The notes under the pieces are model-generated. The model worked only from the letters and a program-made list of their open reading frames with translations, was not told the DNA's origin and made no database searches. From positions 36,003 through 100,002 of the forward strand of contig JACRMI010000166.1 in assembly GCA_016215025.1 (NCBI GenBank): DNA of 64,000 nt, given 5' to 3'. The number at the start of each line of letters is the position of its first letter. The first letter of the stretch is position 1. Shown here piece by piece: positions 1 through 7,953 of the stretch. Source of the DNA: Chloroflexota bacterium (GTDB taxonomy: Bacteria; Chloroflexota; Anaerolineae; UBA4142). The translations under genes were made by a program, and so were the position numbers.

Positions 1-1
1 C

Positions 2-982
2 AAGGAGATCAACATCGGCGCGATTATCGTTGCAACAGGCGCAAGCACTTTTGATGCGATGGCGAAACCTGAGTTGGGATTCGGCGCGTATCCGAATGTC
101 ATCACGTCGTTGCAGTTTGAACGCCTCGTGGAAAGACCTGACCGGTTTCGCGGCTCCTTCGGAGCCGAAAAACCGGTCAGGTCTATTGTCTTCATTTCGT
201 GCGTCGGCTCGCGTGACAAGACCACAGGCAACACGTACTGCTCGCGCATCTGCTGCATGGTCAACGCCAAGCAAGCACACCTCGTCAAGGAAAAATTCCC
301 CGATGCGAAGGTGACTGTCTTTTATGCCGACGTGCGCGCGTTCGGAAAAGGACACGAAGAGTTTTATGACACGGTGCGCAAAGAAGGCGTGCGCTATCGA
401 CGTGGGTACGTCTCCGAAGTTTATCAGCGCGGCGAAAAAATGATCGTGCGTGCCGAGGACACACTCATTCAAAAACCAATTGAAGTCGAAGCGGATTGGG
501 TCGTCTTAGGAATCGGACTAACGCCACGCGCCGAGACGGACGAAATCGCAAACCTGCTCAGTCTGCCCCGCAGCGGCGATGGATTCTTGTTGGAGATTCA
601 TCCCAAGCTGCGCCCTGTCGAAACCGCGGTTGATGGTGTGTTTCTCGCTGGCACATGCCAGGGACCGAAAGACATGGTCGATACGATTGCGCAAGCACGC
701 GCGGCGGCATCGTCCGCGCTCGCGCCGTTGTGTCGCGGCAAAGTAAAGATCGAATCGGCGACGGCATCGGTGAACGAAGAAGTGTGCGCGGGCTGTGGCA
801 TTTGCGTCGCGACGTGTCCGTACGGCGCACCAGCATTGAAAACGCGCACGGGCAAAGCGCGCGTGAACGCAGTGCTGTGCAAGGGCTGCGGCAGTTGCGA
901 AGCCGCATGTCCATCGAAAGCGATTCAGGTGATGCAATTCACGCCGCGCCAAATTCTGTCGCAGGTGATGGCGTTGACATGA
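2..982 (+). CDS. HdrA-like FAD/iron-sulfur oxidoreductase, 3' part
   Basis: The reading frame is open from the left edge, so the N-terminal part lies outside the window. What remains resembles the C-terminal half of heterodisulfide reductase subunit A: a GAIIVATGA stretch, the CVGSRD motif followed by a Cys-rich segment (YCSRICC), an FAD-domain end (GVFLAGTCQGPKDMVDTIAQA), and two 4Fe-4S ferredoxin motifs near the C terminus (CAGCGICVATC and CKGCGSCEAAC). Family members pass electrons between ferredoxin, flavin and a disulfide or another partner in electron-bifurcating complexes. The usual loop before CVGSRD is replaced or interrupted by a 51-bp palindrome at 134-184 that stays in frame. No partner Hdr subunits are visible downstream. 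Confidence 0.85.
   Translation, partial: KEINIGAIIVATGASTFDAMAKPELGFGAYPNVITSLQFERLVERPDRFRGSFGAEKPVRSIVFISCVGSRDKTTGNTYCSRICCMVNAKQAHLVKEKFPDAKVTVFYADVRAFGKGHEEFYDTVRKEGVRYRRGYVSEVYQRGEKMIVRAEDTLIQKPIEVEADWVVLGIGLTPRAETDEIANLLSLPRSGDGFLLEIHPKLRPVETAVDGVFLAGTCQGPKDMVDTIAQARAAASSALAPLCRGKVKIESATASVNEEVCAGCGICVATCPYGAPALKTRTGKARVNAVLCKGCGSCEAACPSKAIQVMQFTPRQILSQVMALT
134..184. repeat. In-frame palindromic element inside the HdrA-like gene
   Basis: Two perfect 15-bp arms (134-148 and 170-184) enclose a second perfect hairpin, cggctcc-ttc-ggagccg (151-167). The total is 51 bp, a multiple of three, and the element is read as 17 residues without a stop. It has the form of a mobile palindrome tolerated in a surface loop. 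Confidence 0.75.
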
Positions 983-1416
983 AAAGTGAACTTGCGTCTT
1001 GCCATATTTCATAGTCGATGACTTGTGACATCATTTTTAATGAATCACAGAATTCGGCAGTGCTGTCGTGAGCTGAATCAAGGATACCTGTGAAATGATG
1101 CTGTCATGGGTTGTCACCCGATGCGCAATAAATCAAGCAAAATTACAAGAGAAAAGTTGGGCTGAGTAATTAGTCTCCATCGATCTCACGGTCATGTCAA
1201 AAGGTGCGATAGGAACAAACCTATCGCACCTTTTGTGTAAGACCAAATAACAAAGAGATTTTCAGTCCGCTGTATTTGTTTTTTATGCTTCGACAAACCA
1301 ACTTGATGAACCAAGAAATCGGATGCTATCAAGAGTCCGACGGCAATCGGCAAATCGTAAGTTGCGAGAGATTGTGCTCGGTGTGCGTTGGATGTCAAAA
1401 TCGGAGACTAGACAGG
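983..1416. other. 434-bp intergenic region, no supported gene
   Basis: This gap lies between the convergent HdrA-like and FAH-family genes. The only structure seen is the hairpin at 1198-1235. A 68-residue open frame on the minus strand overlaps the hairpin, has no family features and looks like chance. Confidence 0.6.
1198..1235. terminator. Bidirectional intrinsic terminator
   Basis: A perfect 16-bp stem (1198-1213 with 1220-1235) with a 6-nt loop aacaaa. It has A-rich flank on the left and T-rich flank on the right, so it can end transcription in both directions. It sits between two convergent genes. Confidence 0.85.
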
Positions 1417-2286
1417 TCAATCGAATGATTCACTCACAACAGGATTCACCAACTCACCAATTTTATCGATACGCACGCAAACCTCGTCCCCAGGTTTCAT
1501 AAACACCGGCGGATTGTACGATGCGCCCGTACCGCTCGGCGTCCCCGTCGAAATAATATCGCCCGGTTCGAGTGTGAGCGCTTGCGTGATGCACTCGATC
1601 AAGTACGGAACCGGGAAAATCATGTCGCACGTATTCGAGTGCTGCATTTCTTTGCCGTTCAACGTTAAACTCAAATCGAGATTGCTGGGATCCGGAATTT
1701 CCTCTTTCGTCACAATCGCAGGTCCCAGCGGACCGTACGTATCGAACGATTTGCCGAGCAGCCACTGACTGGTGCGCTTTTGAAAATCGCGCGCGGTGAC
1801 GTCGTTAAAAATCGTGTAGCCAGCGACGACATCCAAAGCATGCGCTTGATCGACGTACTTGCAACGCTTGCCCATCACCACCGCTAGTTCGCCTTCGTAA
1901 TCGACCATCTGGCTTGTCCGTGTGATGACGATAGGCTGATGCGGTCCAATGACGACGTTCGACAGCTTGGCGAAAATATCCGGATGGGTTGGCAAAGCGG
2001 CACTTGTATGCCCGCGATAGTTGTAACCGATGCAAATGATTTTACCCGGTCGTAAAAGCGGCGCAAGCAATATCACATCCGATTGCGGGATCAAAAATCG
2101 TTCATCAACCTCGGCAACAGCATTTTGCGCCGCCGTCATCGCGGCATCACCCGCTTGCAAGAACTGAACCATGTCCATTGGCAAACTGGTTGCGCAATTC
2201 AAGTCCAGTACATGTGCTTGCCCATTCTTGGAAACCAATATGCCAATCCGCGTCTCGTCGTGATAAGCAAAAGTCACTAGTTTCAT
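1417..2286 (-). CDS. Fumarylacetoacetate hydrolase (FAH) family protein
   Basis: A 289-residue protein, typical for FAH-family hydrolases that cleave C-C bonds in 2,4-diketo acids or act on related oxo-acids. Visible motifs are GKIICIGYNYRGH, the metal-binding segment DYEGELAVVMGK with its acidic residues, and the C-terminal PGDIISTGTPSG loop. The start at 2286 (MKLVTF) is chosen because GAGGG stands just upstream. A longer frame up to 2379 would run into the divergent promoter region. With the SDRs, HpcH aldolase and sugar-acid enzymes nearby, a 2,4-diketo-3-deoxy sugar acid hydrolase is a reasonable but unproven guess. It is transcribed divergently from the gene at 2407. Confidence 0.85.
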   Translation of the reverse strand: MKLVTFAYHDETRIGILVSKNGQAHVLDLNCATSLPMDMVQFLQAGDAAMTAAQNAVAEVDERFLIPQSDVILLAPLLRPGKIICIGYNYRGHTSAALPTHPDIFAKLSNVVIGPHQPIVITRTSQMVDYEGELAVVMGKRCKYVDQAHALDVVAGYTIFNDVTARDFQKRTSQWLLGKSFDTYGPLGPAIVTKEEIPDPSNLDLSLTLNGKEMQHSNTCDMIFPVPYLIECITQALTLEPGDIISTGTPSGTGASYNPPVFMKPGDEVCVRIDKIGELVNPVVSESFD

Positions 2287-2310
2287 TTTTCCCTCGAAGA
2301 GAGAACGATG

Positions 2311-2316
2311 TATAAT
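2311..2316 (+). promoter_or_regulatory. Possible -10 box for the 2407 gene
   Basis: TATAAT lies in the 120-bp divergent spacer, preceded directly by TG. No convincing -35 is visible. A small GGCACC-ttc-GGTGCC hairpin follows in the presumed leader. Confidence 0.3.
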
Positions 2317-2406
2317 CGACCGTGCTGCGAGTGGCTTCGGCACCTTCGGTGCCGCGCGCGCGACTAGTACGTCGGGCAAGCTGCCCGCGTTACCATCGGA
2401 GTCTTT

Positions 2407-3435
2407 ATGCCTAACGAAATTCGTCTCTCACATTCCCAACTGATTGCCACCATCCACGATACACTTGCCGCAATCGGCGTGCCAGCCAACATCTGCAAGG
2501 TGGAAGCCGCGATTATGGCAGAGGCTGACTTGCTTGGTGTGCCATCGCACGGCGTTCGAATGTTGCCCGGTTTGGTGCGTGGTATTCGCGAAGGCAAAGT
2601 CCGTCCGAATCCACAAATCAAAATGTTGCGCGAACATGCCGCCACCTGTTTTATCGACGGCGACAACGGACCGGGTCGATATATTTCTCAGCACGCCATG
2701 ATGCGCGCCGTCGATAAAGCCAAAGCATTTGGCATTGGCGCATGTCTTGCGACACGTGTGACTCACTGGGGTCGCGCGTTTGCGTACGTGTATCGCGCCG
2801 CCCAGGCGGGCGTCATTGGAATTTGCACAACAAACGCTGTCCCGAATATGCTGAGTTGGGATTCTACTGAGCCAATGCTCGGCAACAATCCACTTGGCAT
2901 TGCCGTGCCGCGCCCAGGACGCGAACCCATCGTGCTTGATATGGCGATGAGCCAAGCTGCGCTCGGCAAGGTCGGAACGTTTTCACGCGAAGGCAAATCT
3001 GCGCCGCTCGGTTGGGGTCTCGACGAAAATGGAAATCCGACGAATGACCCTAAAGCAATTCTGATGAGCAAACGATTACTGCCCTTTGGTGATCACAAAG
3101 GGACTGGGTTAGCCGTGATGATGGAGTTGTTAACCGGCGCACTCTCTGGCATGATGCTCTCGCAGCAAGTGGTCGAACACGACCAGACCGGTCTCGATCC
3201 GAACACATCGAAATTATTCATCGCAATCGATCCCGGTTGCTTTAGTTCGGTCGAACAGCTTGGCGAAAAAATCGAACAGCTTGGTCAATGGCTGCATGAC
3301 ACCGAACCGAATCTTTCGATCACATTCCCCGGCGACCGAAGTTGGCAAACGCGCGCGGACTATTTGCGTGATGGAATTCCGATTCACGCGGACATCGTTA
3401 GTCAGTTGAGAGATATCGGAGTTTTGTTGGAATAA
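2407..3435 (+). CDS. Ldh2-type (malate/L-lactate/ureidoglycolate) dehydrogenase
   Basis: 342 residues, the usual size for the Ldh_2 family of NAD(P)H-dependent 2-oxoacid reductases, unrelated to classical Rossmann LDH/MDH. Family motifs are GVPSHGVRMLP near residue 40, DGDNGPGRYISQHAM near 85, the substrate-site segment VTHWGRAFAYVYRAA, then LGNNPLGIAVP, VLDMAMSQAA and the cofactor segment GDHKGTGLAVMMELLTGAL. GGAG precedes the ATG. It likely interconverts a 2-keto acid and 2-hydroxy acid in the sugar-acid pathway around it. The exact substrate cannot be read from sequence. Confidence 0.88.
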   Translation: MPNEIRLSHSQLIATIHDTLAAIGVPANICKVEAAIMAEADLLGVPSHGVRMLPGLVRGIREGKVRPNPQIKMLREHAATCFIDGDNGPGRYISQHAMMRAVDKAKAFGIGACLATRVTHWGRAFAYVYRAAQAGVIGICTTNAVPNMLSWDSTEPMLGNNPLGIAVPRPGREPIVLDMAMSQAALGKVGTFSREGKSAPLGWGLDENGNPTNDPKAILMSKRLLPFGDHKGTGLAVMMELLTGALSGMMLSQQVVEHDQTGLDPNTSKLFIAIDPGCFSSVEQLGEKIEQLGQWLHDTEPNLSITFPGDRSWQTRADYLRDGIPIHADIVSQLRDIGVLLE

Positions 3436-3447
3436 AACGTAAAGCGT

Positions 3448-3489
3448 AAAACGTAAACTTTGAAGACGACAGGTTACGGTTTACGTTTT
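3448..3489. repeat. acgtaaa-type stutter palindrome, possible terminator
   Basis: Arms aaaacgtaaac (3448-3458) and gtttacgtttt (3479-3489) between convergent genes. The preceding bases repeat cgtaaagcgtaaaacgtaaa. The same family recurs at 27722-27778. Confidence 0.7.
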
Positions 3490-4462
3490 ATTTTTTACGA
3501 TTCTCCCACACATCCGCATTCACTAGATTCACCGGTCGCTGTCCACGAAAAACTTGCACGACTTGTTCGGCGGTTTGCATCAGCATTCGCAGCATCGCCT
3601 CTTGGGTGAACGAGCCAAGATGCGGCGCGAGCAATGCGTTATCTAATTTCAACAAGGGATGATCGAGGGGTGGCGGCTCAACGTTGAATACATCGAGCGC
3701 AGCACCGGCAATGCATTTTTCTTCGAGTACCTGAGCCAACGCCATTTCATCGACCACGGGCGCGCGCGCCGAGTTGATAAGAAACGCCGTGGGCTTGAGC
3801 ATTCGCAACCGTCTTTCGTCGATCAGCCCACGCGTTTCAGACGTGAGTGGACAATTCACCGATAAAAAATCGACGAGCGGGATCATCTCGTCGAGATTGG
3901 CGATCAACTCGATATTGAATTGCTTGACGCGCTCGACGTTTGCATAGGGATCAAATGCTATCACGCGCATTCCAAACGCGTTTGAGCAAATCTGCGCGAT
4001 GCGGCTCCCCACACGACCGGTCCCAATCAGCCCCAAAGTTTTCCCCGCTAAATCATTCCCCATCAACGCACTGCGCCCTTGCCACTGCGGCACGCGTGCG
4101 ATCTGATCGGCTGGAAACAATCGATGCGACAGAGCAAGCATCCAACCGATTACTTTTTCGACGACCGGCTGCGTTGGCGCATCCGGCGTGTTGACTATGC
4201 AAACACCGCGTGCCGTTGCCGCTTCCACATCGACATTATCGACGCCAATACCAGGACGACCGATGACGCGGAGCCGCGGTGCCTGATCCATCACTTGTCT
4301 CGTGAATTGCGGCTGAGCCGTCGCAATCACCGCTTCCACATTCCGCAACGCAGATTCCCAATCGTCGGACGCATCGATTGGACCGCTGACTTGCGTTTCG
4401 CGGCGCAGTAATTCGATCACCGATTCGGGTGTGTCAGGGAAAACGATGAGAACTCGATTCAT
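3488..4462 (-). CDS. D-isomer-specific 2-hydroxyacid dehydrogenase
   Basis: 324 residues with the complete fold of this family. The NAD-binding motif is GLIGTGRVGSRIA (about 144-156). The catalytic triad residues are visible as Arg233 (NSARAPVVDE), Glu262 (DVFNVEPPP) and His281 (LLAPHLGS). It resembles phosphoglycerate dehydrogenase-like and hydroxypyruvate/glyoxylate reductase-like members and lacks a C-terminal ACT domain, so a role in sugar-acid catabolism is more likely than serine synthesis. Its start overlaps the end of the upstream kinase gene by 4 bp, indicating translational coupling at the end of a long minus-strand run. Confidence 0.88.
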   Translation of the reverse strand: MNRVLIVFPDTPESVIELLRRETQVSGPIDASDDWESALRNVEAVIATAQPQFTRQVMDQAPRLRVIGRPGIGVDNVDVEAATARGVCIVNTPDAPTQPVVEKVIGWMLALSHRLFPADQIARVPQWQGRSALMGNDLAGKTLGLIGTGRVGSRIAQICSNAFGMRVIAFDPYANVERVKQFNIELIANLDEMIPLVDFLSVNCPLTSETRGLIDERRLRMLKPTAFLINSARAPVVDEMALAQVLEEKCIAGAALDVFNVEPPPLDHPLLKLDNALLAPHLGSFTQEAMLRMLMQTAEQVVQVFRGQRPVNLVNADVWENRKK

Positions 4463-5817
4463 AAAACCTCAAGACGTGATAGGTGATGCGTGACAGCTTG
4501 GGCGACCGATTTTTCGCGTCCGCTAAACACGCGCGCTAGCAATAGCAATCCGAGCAACGTATCTTCACTCGATGGCGCAATGCGATACGCTAGATCAAAT
4601 TTTTCTGCGATGAGACGGCGGAGCAATTCAATTTTTTGCGCGAGTCCGCCGGAGAAAACGATCTTGTTCCACGCGCGTTCAGGCGACAAGCGTCGCGCGC
4701 CCAAAAAATAATTCTGTGCCATATTCTCAAATGCGGCGCGAAACACGTGACCAATCGTCAAATTTTCTTCACGCATGTTTTCGATTGCGCCGCGATCGCC
4801 GCAGACACTGGTGAAAAAAGCTAGGTTCACACGCAGATCGGTTTCGCGCACATTCTCTGCCGTGGGAATGATGTAATCCCAGGGATCATCCGTCGGCGAG
4901 ATTTCGGTGAGCAAATTGACTAGCGCAGTCAATGCGCGTCCTGCTGGAATATGCGTGATGAGGTTGAGGAATCTGCCATCGAAGAATGGACGCGTTTGAT
5001 AATTGCCGAATGCGAGATGAGGACTGAGCAACGCAACTTGGGAGCCAGTCGAGATATTGATCGATAGCTCGCCTTCTTGCAAGAGCGCGCCTACCAGCGC
5101 CGTGGGCTGATCGCCGAGCGGGGTGTAGCACGGTACTCGCTTGCCGTTCAAATCGAGATAGCCAACGATTTCACCCGTGTGCCGCAATTTTGGAAAGCTC
5201 AAGTCCGCAAGACCCAGCTTATCGATGACCTTCCAGTGCCAATCCTGCGTTTCCAAATTCAGCACGCCATGCACCGATGCATTCGTCGGCTCGATGGTTG
5301 GCGTCGTTCCGCACAAATTTGAAATCACAAAATCGGCGAGCGATGATGGGACCACTTGACGCGGCAATTGTCTTTGCTCGTTCAGCCAATAGAGCGCGCA
5401 CACGGGCAGACTCGCGCGCAGTTCGCTTCCCATTTGTCGGCGCTCGTCAGACGAGATGTGCGCCATCAATTTTTCGAAGTATGTCTCGCCAGATGGATGC
5501 GGCATCAGTGCGCGTTGATCGCGCCACGAAATGTAATTTGAAAGCGGCGTCGCACATTCATCGGTCAGCACCAGACCTTGCATCTGTCCGCTCATCACCA
5601 CGCCTTCGCAATCGGGCGCGTACGGTCCGAGCCGTGCAATCAATTCGCGAGTTGCATCGATAATTTTGTAAGGTTCGATTTCGCAGAGCGTCGGCGGCAG
5701 ATTCGGAATTGGCTCAGGAAAAGGCGCGCGCTGAACGTGATCGATTTGAAATGTATCCGCATTCAGCACTGCGCCTTTGATAAACGATGTGCCGATGTCG
5801 AAGGCGAGAAAGTTCAT
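4459..5817 (-). CDS. FGGY-family carbohydrate kinase
   Basis: About 452 residues with the FGGY kinase layout. The N-terminal phosphate loop is FLAFDIGTSFIKGAV, a GVVMSGQMQGLVL segment carries the conserved Gly/Gln region, the ISWRDQRA motif provides the substrate Arg/Asp, and a C-terminal ATP-site FSGGLAQK follows. The family phosphorylates xylulose, ribulose, glycerol, gluconate or sedoheptulose. The substrate here is not evident, although the sequence looks closer to sedoheptulokinase-like members than to xylulokinase. The start at 5817 puts MNFLAFDIGTS at the N terminus; the longer frame to 5868 adds residues with no family match. It sits between the aldolase and dehydrogenase genes. Confidence 0.85.
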   Translation of the reverse strand: MNFLAFDIGTSFIKGAVLNADTFQIDHVQRAPFPEPIPNLPPTLCEIEPYKIIDATRELIARLGPYAPDCEGVVMSGQMQGLVLTDECATPLSNYISWRDQRALMPHPSGETYFEKLMAHISSDERRQMGSELRASLPVCALYWLNEQRQLPRQVVPSSLADFVISNLCGTTPTIEPTNASVHGVLNLETQDWHWKVIDKLGLADLSFPKLRHTGEIVGYLDLNGKRVPCYTPLGDQPTALVGALLQEGELSINISTGSQVALLSPHLAFGNYQTRPFFDGRFLNLITHIPAGRALTALVNLLTEISPTDDPWDYIIPTAENVRETDLRVNLAFFTSVCGDRGAIENMREENLTIGHVFRAAFENMAQNYFLGARRLSPERAWNKIVFSGGLAQKIELLRRLIAEKFDLAYRIAPSSEDTLLGLLLLARVFSGREKSVAQAVTHHLSRLEVL

Positions 5818-5877
5818 AATTACAACCGCAGACGACTGACCACCGCAAACGTGCCGTCGGCGATCCATGGTTGGCTG

Positions 5878-6639
5878 TCACTTGCGCACCAACTGGATTC
5901 CCGCCGACGCAGCGCCGGTAATAAACTTCGCGTCCGATCCCATCGGCAGAAAAATAAATCCTTGCGCCACACGCTTGGCAGCCGATTCAGGACCCGCGCC
6001 GCCCGTATCGATCCCAGGAATTTTCCCGGTGTTGCGACATGCTTGCACGATACAATCAAGCGCGCGCGCATGTTCGTCGTGTTTGCCCGCATCGCGCGGA
6101 TGAAACCCCATCGACAGCGCAAGGTCGGCCGGACCGGTCATGCAACCATCGATCCCAGGCACCGCCATGATCGCTTCCACATTTTCAACGGCTTGCGCAC
6201 TTTCGATTTGCACGGCGACGAAAAGTTGATCGTTGATCCAATCGGCATAATCGTCGCCATACGCGGCGGCGCGCCCCCAGCCAAAGGACCGCTCGCCGAC
6301 CGGCGGATAGCGGCACGCTTGAGCTGCTGCACGCGCTTGCTCAACCGTATCGACCATCGGCACAATGATTCCGAACACACCCGCATCCAGCAAGCGGGCG
6401 ATTTCGGAATAGGTGTTGTGAATCACGCGCGCAAAGGGCATCGCGGGCGTGACGCAAACCGATGCGATGCCTTGTACGATCGATTCAGTTCCCCACGAGC
6501 CATGTTGACCGTCGAGCATCACAAAATCGACGCCAGAGTTGCCAAGTAGTTCAGCGGCGACCGGCGAACCCAGCTTGGCGGAATAACCAAAGGTCGGTTC
6601 GCCCCGTAACATTTTTTGTTTGGCTGTGTTTAGTTTCAT
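5878..6639 (-). CDS. HpcH/HpaI-family aldolase
   Basis: 253 residues, the normal length for class II, metal-dependent 2-oxo-3-deoxy-acid aldolases such as 2-keto-3-deoxy-L-rhamnonate aldolase, which release pyruvate plus an aldehyde. Motifs are FVMLDGQHGSWG (catalytic His), ARAAAQACRYPPVGERSFG (phosphate or substrate Arg), the metal-ligand segment QIESAQAVENVEAI and GCMTGPADLALSMG. The start at 6639 (MKLNTAK) is chosen because the frame upstream is simply the translation of the interspersed hairpin at 6662-6743. The Shine-Dalgarno is weak. It is followed by a kinase and 2-hydroxyacid dehydrogenase on the same strand. Confidence 0.88.
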   Translation of the reverse strand: MKLNTAKQKMLRGEPTFGYSAKLGSPVAAELLGNSGVDFVMLDGQHGSWGTESIVQGIASVCVTPAMPFARVIHNTYSEIARLLDAGVFGIIVPMVDTVEQARAAAQACRYPPVGERSFGWGRAAAYGDDYADWINDQLFVAVQIESAQAVENVEAIMAVPGIDGCMTGPADLALSMGFHPRDAGKHDEHARALDCIVQACRNTGKIPGIDTGGAGPESAAKRVAQGFIFLPMGSDAKFITGAASAGIQLVRK

Positions 6640-6661
6640 CTGTGTTTTTAAGTACTCATTG

Positions 6662-6743
6662 CTGTCATTCTGAGGCGCGCTTTTTGCGCCGAAGAATCTC
6701 GTTCTTCCAAGACCCAGATTCTTCGCTCCGCTCAGAATGACAG
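6662..6743. repeat. GTCATTCTGAG hairpin element, copy 1
   Basis: Perfect 13-bp ends ctgtcattctgag and ctcagaatgacag with internal gaagaatct / agattcttc pairing. It lies between the OppF-like and aldolase genes. Similar copies occur at 7837, 12396, 27119, 28621, 30303, 60340 and 62310. Confidence 0.85.
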
Positions 6744-6758
6744 CGTAGCAAGTCGATT

Positions 6759-7784
6759 TTATTTTTCTACCACTCCGCGCAATGTCAATTCCTTCGCTCG
6801 ATGACATGCGACAAAATGTTTCGGCGCGATTTCTTCGAGCGTCGGCGTTATCTCTTTGCACACGTCCTGCGCGTATCGACAGCGCGGATGAAAATAACAG
6901 CCGCTCGGCGGATTGGCAGGATCAGCGACTTCGCCTTGCAGGACGATACGCTCTGAACGCAGTCGCGGATCGGGCTTGGGTACCGCCGACATCAACGCTT
7001 CGGTGTACGGATGGCGCGGCGCGTAGAATAATGCTTTCGTCGGTGCCATTTCGACGATGCGCCCAACGTACATCACGGCGACGCGTTCGCTGATGTGTTT
7101 GACCACCGACAAATCGTGCGCAACAAAAAGATAGGTGAGACCCAGCTTCTCTTGCAGTTCGAGCATGAGGTTGAGAATTTGCGCCTGCACCGACACGTCG
7201 AGTGCGGACACCGGCTCATCGGCGACGACGAGGCGCGGGTTCAACGCTAGCGCGCGCGCAATGCCGATGCGTTGACGTTGACCGCCAGAGAACGCGTGCG
7301 GATAACGGCGCATGTATTCAGGACGGAGACCCACCATGCGCAATAATTCGGCGACGCGTTCCGTGCGCTTGGACTCGTTCTTTTCGCCATGCACCAACAG
7401 CGGCTCGCCCACAATGTCGAGCAACGTCATGCGCGGGTTGAGCGATGAGAACGGGTCTTGGAAAATCATTTGCATCTGGCGGCGCAACGGCTGCAATTTG
7501 CCCCGTGGCAGCGATGCAACATCCATCACGTTGCCATCTTCCGCACGAAAATGAACCGTGCCTGCCGATGGATCAATCGCGCGCAGGATGCAGCGCGAAG
7601 TCGTCGTCTTGCCGCAGCCGGACTCGCCGACGAGCGAAAGCGTTTCGCCTTGGTTGATGTAAAACGTCACATCGTCCACCGCGCGCACATGGCCGACCAC
7701 TTTTTGCAACACGCCGCGGCGAATCGGAAAAAACTTGCGTAGGTTTTTGACGTCCAACAAAACGTCACTTGTTTGTTTCAACAT
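6759..7784 (-). CDS. Oligopeptide-type ABC transporter ATP-binding protein (OppF/DppF-like)
   Basis: 341 residues. Walker A is GESGCGKT (53-60), the Q-loop FQDPFSSLNPRM (about 108), signature SGGQRQRIGIARAL (166-179), Walker B LVVADEP (185-191), and the H-loop FVAHDLSVV. The C-terminal extension ending PSGCYFHPRCRYAQDVC, with spaced cysteines, is typical of OppD/OppF-class subunits. It is the second ATPase of the importer whose binding protein and permeases lie at 11.2-15.8 kb. Members of this class import oligopeptides, nickel or oligosaccharides; given the neighbouring enzymes, a sugar-acid oligosaccharide is possible. Confidence 0.93.
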   Translation of the reverse strand: MLKQTSDVLLDVKNLRKFFPIRRGVLQKVVGHVRAVDDVTFYINQGETLSLVGESGCGKTTTSRCILRAIDPSAGTVHFRAEDGNVMDVASLPRGKLQPLRRQMQMIFQDPFSSLNPRMTLLDIVGEPLLVHGEKNESKRTERVAELLRMVGLRPEYMRRYPHAFSGGQRQRIGIARALALNPRLVVADEPVSALDVSVQAQILNLMLELQEKLGLTYLFVAHDLSVVKHISERVAVMYVGRIVEMAPTKALFYAPRHPYTEALMSAVPKPDPRLRSERIVLQGEVADPANPPSGCYFHPRCRYAQDVCKEITPTLEEIAPKHFVACHRAKELTLRGVVEK

Positions 7785-7799
7785 TGCCTCGTGTTGGAG

Positions 7800-7953
7800 A
7801 TTAAGGATTAGAGATTAGAGATTGAATACGCGAGCATGTCATGTTGAGCGGAGCGAAACATCTCGTCTTCATGCCGCGCGCGATTCTTCGGCGCAAAGAT
7901 CGCACCTCAGAATGACAAATGCTAAAAAGCAAATCTCCAATCTCTAATCTCTA
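7800..7953. repeat. Nested repeat: gagatta-type stutter palindrome split by a GTCAT hairpin
   Basis: The outer arms are ggattagagattagagattg on the left and the complementary caatctctaatctc near 7935-7950 on the right. A full GTCAT-type hairpin (7837-7917, ends TGTCATGTTGAG / CTCAGAATGACA) sits between them. The layout suggests one repeat inserted into another. Confidence 0.7.

Noticed and set aside
1192..1398. A 68-residue minus-strand frame in the intergenic gap
   Set aside because: It overlaps the terminator hairpin, has no ribosome site and no recognisable motif.
5578..6549. A 323-residue plus-strand open frame
   Set aside because: It is antisense to the kinase and HpcH aldolase genes and has no protein features.
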